This document shows, piece by piece, positions 61,991 through 64,000 of a DNA stretch of 64,000 nucleotides. The stretch is from NCBI GenBank assembly GCA_949130495.1, contig OX422217.1:572728606-572792605 (forward strand), read 5' to 3'. The translations under genes and the position numbers were made by a program. Under the pieces are notes generated by a model, which saw only the letters and a list, made by a program, of their open reading frames with translations, made no database searches and was not told where the DNA came from. The DNA is from Sambucus nigra. Lineage: Eukaryota > Streptophyta > Magnoliopsida > Dipsacales > Adoxaceae. Position 1 is the stretch's first letter, and each line of letters begins with the position of its first letter.

Positions 61991-63602
61991 ATTATTGAGA
62001 TCTGTCGGTCTAGGACCTAGGTTGAACGAGCTGTTGAAATCAATATAAATCATTTCTAGGATAAAATTATAATCGTATAACAAATCACTAAACAACGGGA
62101 AATACATAAACAAAATAATGTTATCGATACACACAAATCTATAGCTAATCCAAAATATTGTGACTCTCTCGTGTCACAAAAAACATACCACATTCACCTG
62201 AGAATAAAACTCATAATTTTATCTTGTCAATCATCTTGGCTGCTTAAATGGTTTTCAGACATGGCACGCTTGCCCAAACAGAACTTGGAACTATCTTAAT
62301 CATTGCCCCCACTAAGAACCATACTCTGATCCCTTTACTCGCTTCAAGAAAAATAAATGCATGAGGTCCTACTCTCTACATAAGATATCTCTCTATATAA
62401 TCCATTTGTCTTCGACCACTCTGTCCATATTAGAGTTGTCCTTCTCTCTGACCTTGGTAGCCTCAAGACTGATGGCCACCCTCATTGTTCCCTTAGCTCC
62501 GCTGGCCCAAAGGAACACACTACTGGCTTTACCAGTCTCAACTGAATCCCTCATCACTCGATAGGAATTCAGCTATCTAAATCGTTTAGATGGGTCCCCA
62601 AATTGGGTCTCCCCACGGCAGCGTTTCACTAACACCGTTACATTCATTCTTACTTCCTGACTAAACCCTTCAACGCTTATATATCCCTTCACAAAGAAGC
62701 ATTAATATCCTTGTTGATAAAGGCATGACATCGTCATCATCTGCTTCGACCTTCCATGCAGAAATTCCCTTTAAATGCTGGCAACTCATCTCACAAGTCT
62801 ATTACCCATTTAAGAATTTTCTTCTCCATTCTACCTACTTCATTCGGTACAAAATTCACTTTCACAAATGGACCTCTGTCCGACCCTTTTTGTGATGAGT
62901 TCAGAACATTGTTCACATCTCCTTCTGAACAAAATATGAAGGAACTTGCGGCCCAATCGTACCTAAGATCCTTGCATTGGCATTATATTTCACTTTTCAA
63001 ATGTGGGGGTCTACTCCCACCAATATAGCTTTACTCTTACGAGCCAAGGAAATTCACCCCAATTTTTTTTTCACTCCTGGGTATACCATACTCCGCCATA
63101 TGCCAAAGCCTTTGGGTATCTTATATCCTTTGGCTAACACGCACAATATCCGTATTCACAAACATTCCAACAGGTTGTCCTCTACAAAGACCCCTCTGAC
63201 TCTTTCCCATCTTAACCACACTGGGTGAGTCTAGTTTGGCATCACTTTATTCTATAGCGGTACTTGAGAATATATAATACACCTTAGAAATCTTTATAGC
63301 CCCATATTTTTTAGCAACAATAGGGGTGACCTCAACTACGGTCATTATCCATAAAAATCTTCAACTACAACTGAGCCCTGCCTCCTGCTGCCTCACAATG
63401 GGCCTCACTAGTTGTCGTCTGCATCATCAGCATACGAAGTGCACCCGAATGCAAATAAGATTCACTAATATATAAACATTATAGTAGGAGAATGAAATCT
63501 CACCATAGAAATCAACAATCCTAAACATAGGGCTCTATATAAAATAGAAGGCAACACTAAAAGCGTAATACGTCCGCACAGATTCCTTAGAAATCTAGAA
63601 CA

Positions 63603-63617
63603 TGATGCTTTAATACC
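63603..63617 (-). promoter_or_regulatory. Primer binding site of GyF
   Basis: On the minus strand this is TGGTATTAAAGCAT next to the LTR edge at 63621, the initiator-Met type with one change. Confidence 0.8.
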
Positions 63618-63620
63618 ACC

Positions 63621-64000
63621 TATAACACCCTGCCTAATAAAATACCGGGTGATCAGTCCTATATCAAATTAAACAGGAATCTCAAATGGTTTCATTCTCA
63701 GCATCACTGTCAAAAACAATATTAATTACTAATAACCTATTACGCCTGACGTCAAATTTTAAATTTTCTACTCTTTTTCAACTTAATACACAATTACAAT
63801 CATTCACATAGGAACAAAATTAACAAATGGAATAAATATATAAATAACAGATAGCTCTCGGTAAATATATATTACCACCAAATCGAATGTGCGTAAAATA
63901 AAATCGTTGAAAATAAAATAAATGACATCAATTGGGCAACATGCCCGATTATTACAACATTACCTTCTATCAAGATCACAAGAATAAAAGAGTCTAAAAT
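63621..64000 (-). mobile_element. GyF 5' LTR, partial
   Basis: It starts TATAACACCCTGCC, a mutated family edge, and follows the start of the 3' LTR at 49668 for all 380 available bases. It continues beyond the window. Confidence 0.85.

Larger units (their letters stand above)
60291..63602 (-). mobile_element. GyF internal region, unrecognised
   Basis: About 3.3 kb in which the rest of pol and gag should lie. I could not identify RT, RNase H or protease motifs on either strand. It contains two copies of a ~65-bp motif also found in the GyE LTR. The region is either heavily decayed or replaced by other sequence. Confidence 0.4.
49668..64000 (-). mobile_element. GyF: gypsy element of the GyA family, cut by the window edge
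   Basis: On the minus strand: 5' LTR (63621 to beyond 64000), primer site (63603-63617), degenerate internal region (59640-63602), polypurine tract (59641-59653) and 3' LTR (49668-59639) split by SvC. After removing SvC and one target copy the 3' LTR is about 3.08 kb. The first 300 bp of the two LTRs look roughly 88-90% identical, so GyF is older than SvC. Confidence 0.85.

Overview
This window is a repeat-dominated, AT-rich stretch of a flowering-plant nuclear genome, probably a eudicot with a large genome. No intact host protein-coding gene, rRNA or credible tRNA is visible. Almost everything that can be identified is LTR retrotransposon: Ty3/gypsy chromovirus remnants, Ty1/copia Sirevirus-type elements, solo LTRs, and microsatellites that have grown inside LTRs. 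All boundaries and homologies below were read by eye. No alignment or database search was run.

Layout from left to right. GyA is a gypsy 5' LTR on the minus strand (177-3184), with its primer site at 162-174. Then come an unassigned LTR-like segment (3185-4430) and a truncated LTR of the GyA family (GyB, 4430-6283). GyB abuts a fragment resembling the plant 'putative gypsy type transposon' domain (6284-6507). Next are a short LTR candidate (7096-7607) and a Tat/Ogre-like LTR fragment carrying two internal tandem arrays (7608-10425). A roughly 1.5-kb unit is repeated in tandem from 10.43 kb onwards. The array is split by about 21 kb of retrotransposons (12210-33407) and resumes at 33408.

The 21-kb block holds two elements. 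GyC is a minus-strand chromovirus with recognisable but broken protease, reverse transcriptase, RNase H, integrase and chromodomain. Its 3' LTR contains SvA, a Sirevirus-like gag-only element, and the LTR of SvA contains a solo LTR flanked by TTAAG. GyD is a plus-strand element fused LTR-to-LTR with GyC at about 26573.

Further right, GyE is a 3.8-kb solo LTR flanked by ACACC (37760-41585). SvB is a gag-only Sirevirus-like element on the minus strand (42102-49137). GyF is a minus-strand gypsy element that runs off the right edge (49668 to beyond 64000). Its 3' LTR was entered by SvC (50952-57839), a plus-strand gag-only element flanked by CCTGG.

The most interesting system is the SvA/SvB/SvC family. 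It has terminal repeats, an initiator-Met primer site, a two-zinc-knuckle coiled-coil Gag, a long shared non-coding internal region and multiple polypurine tracts, but no pol at all. This matches the non-autonomous 'terminal repeat with GAG' (TR-GAG) concept, here with Sirevirus hallmarks. A second notable pattern is that LTRs of several unrelated families carry a compact cluster of CpG-containing palindromes, each family with its own core sequence.
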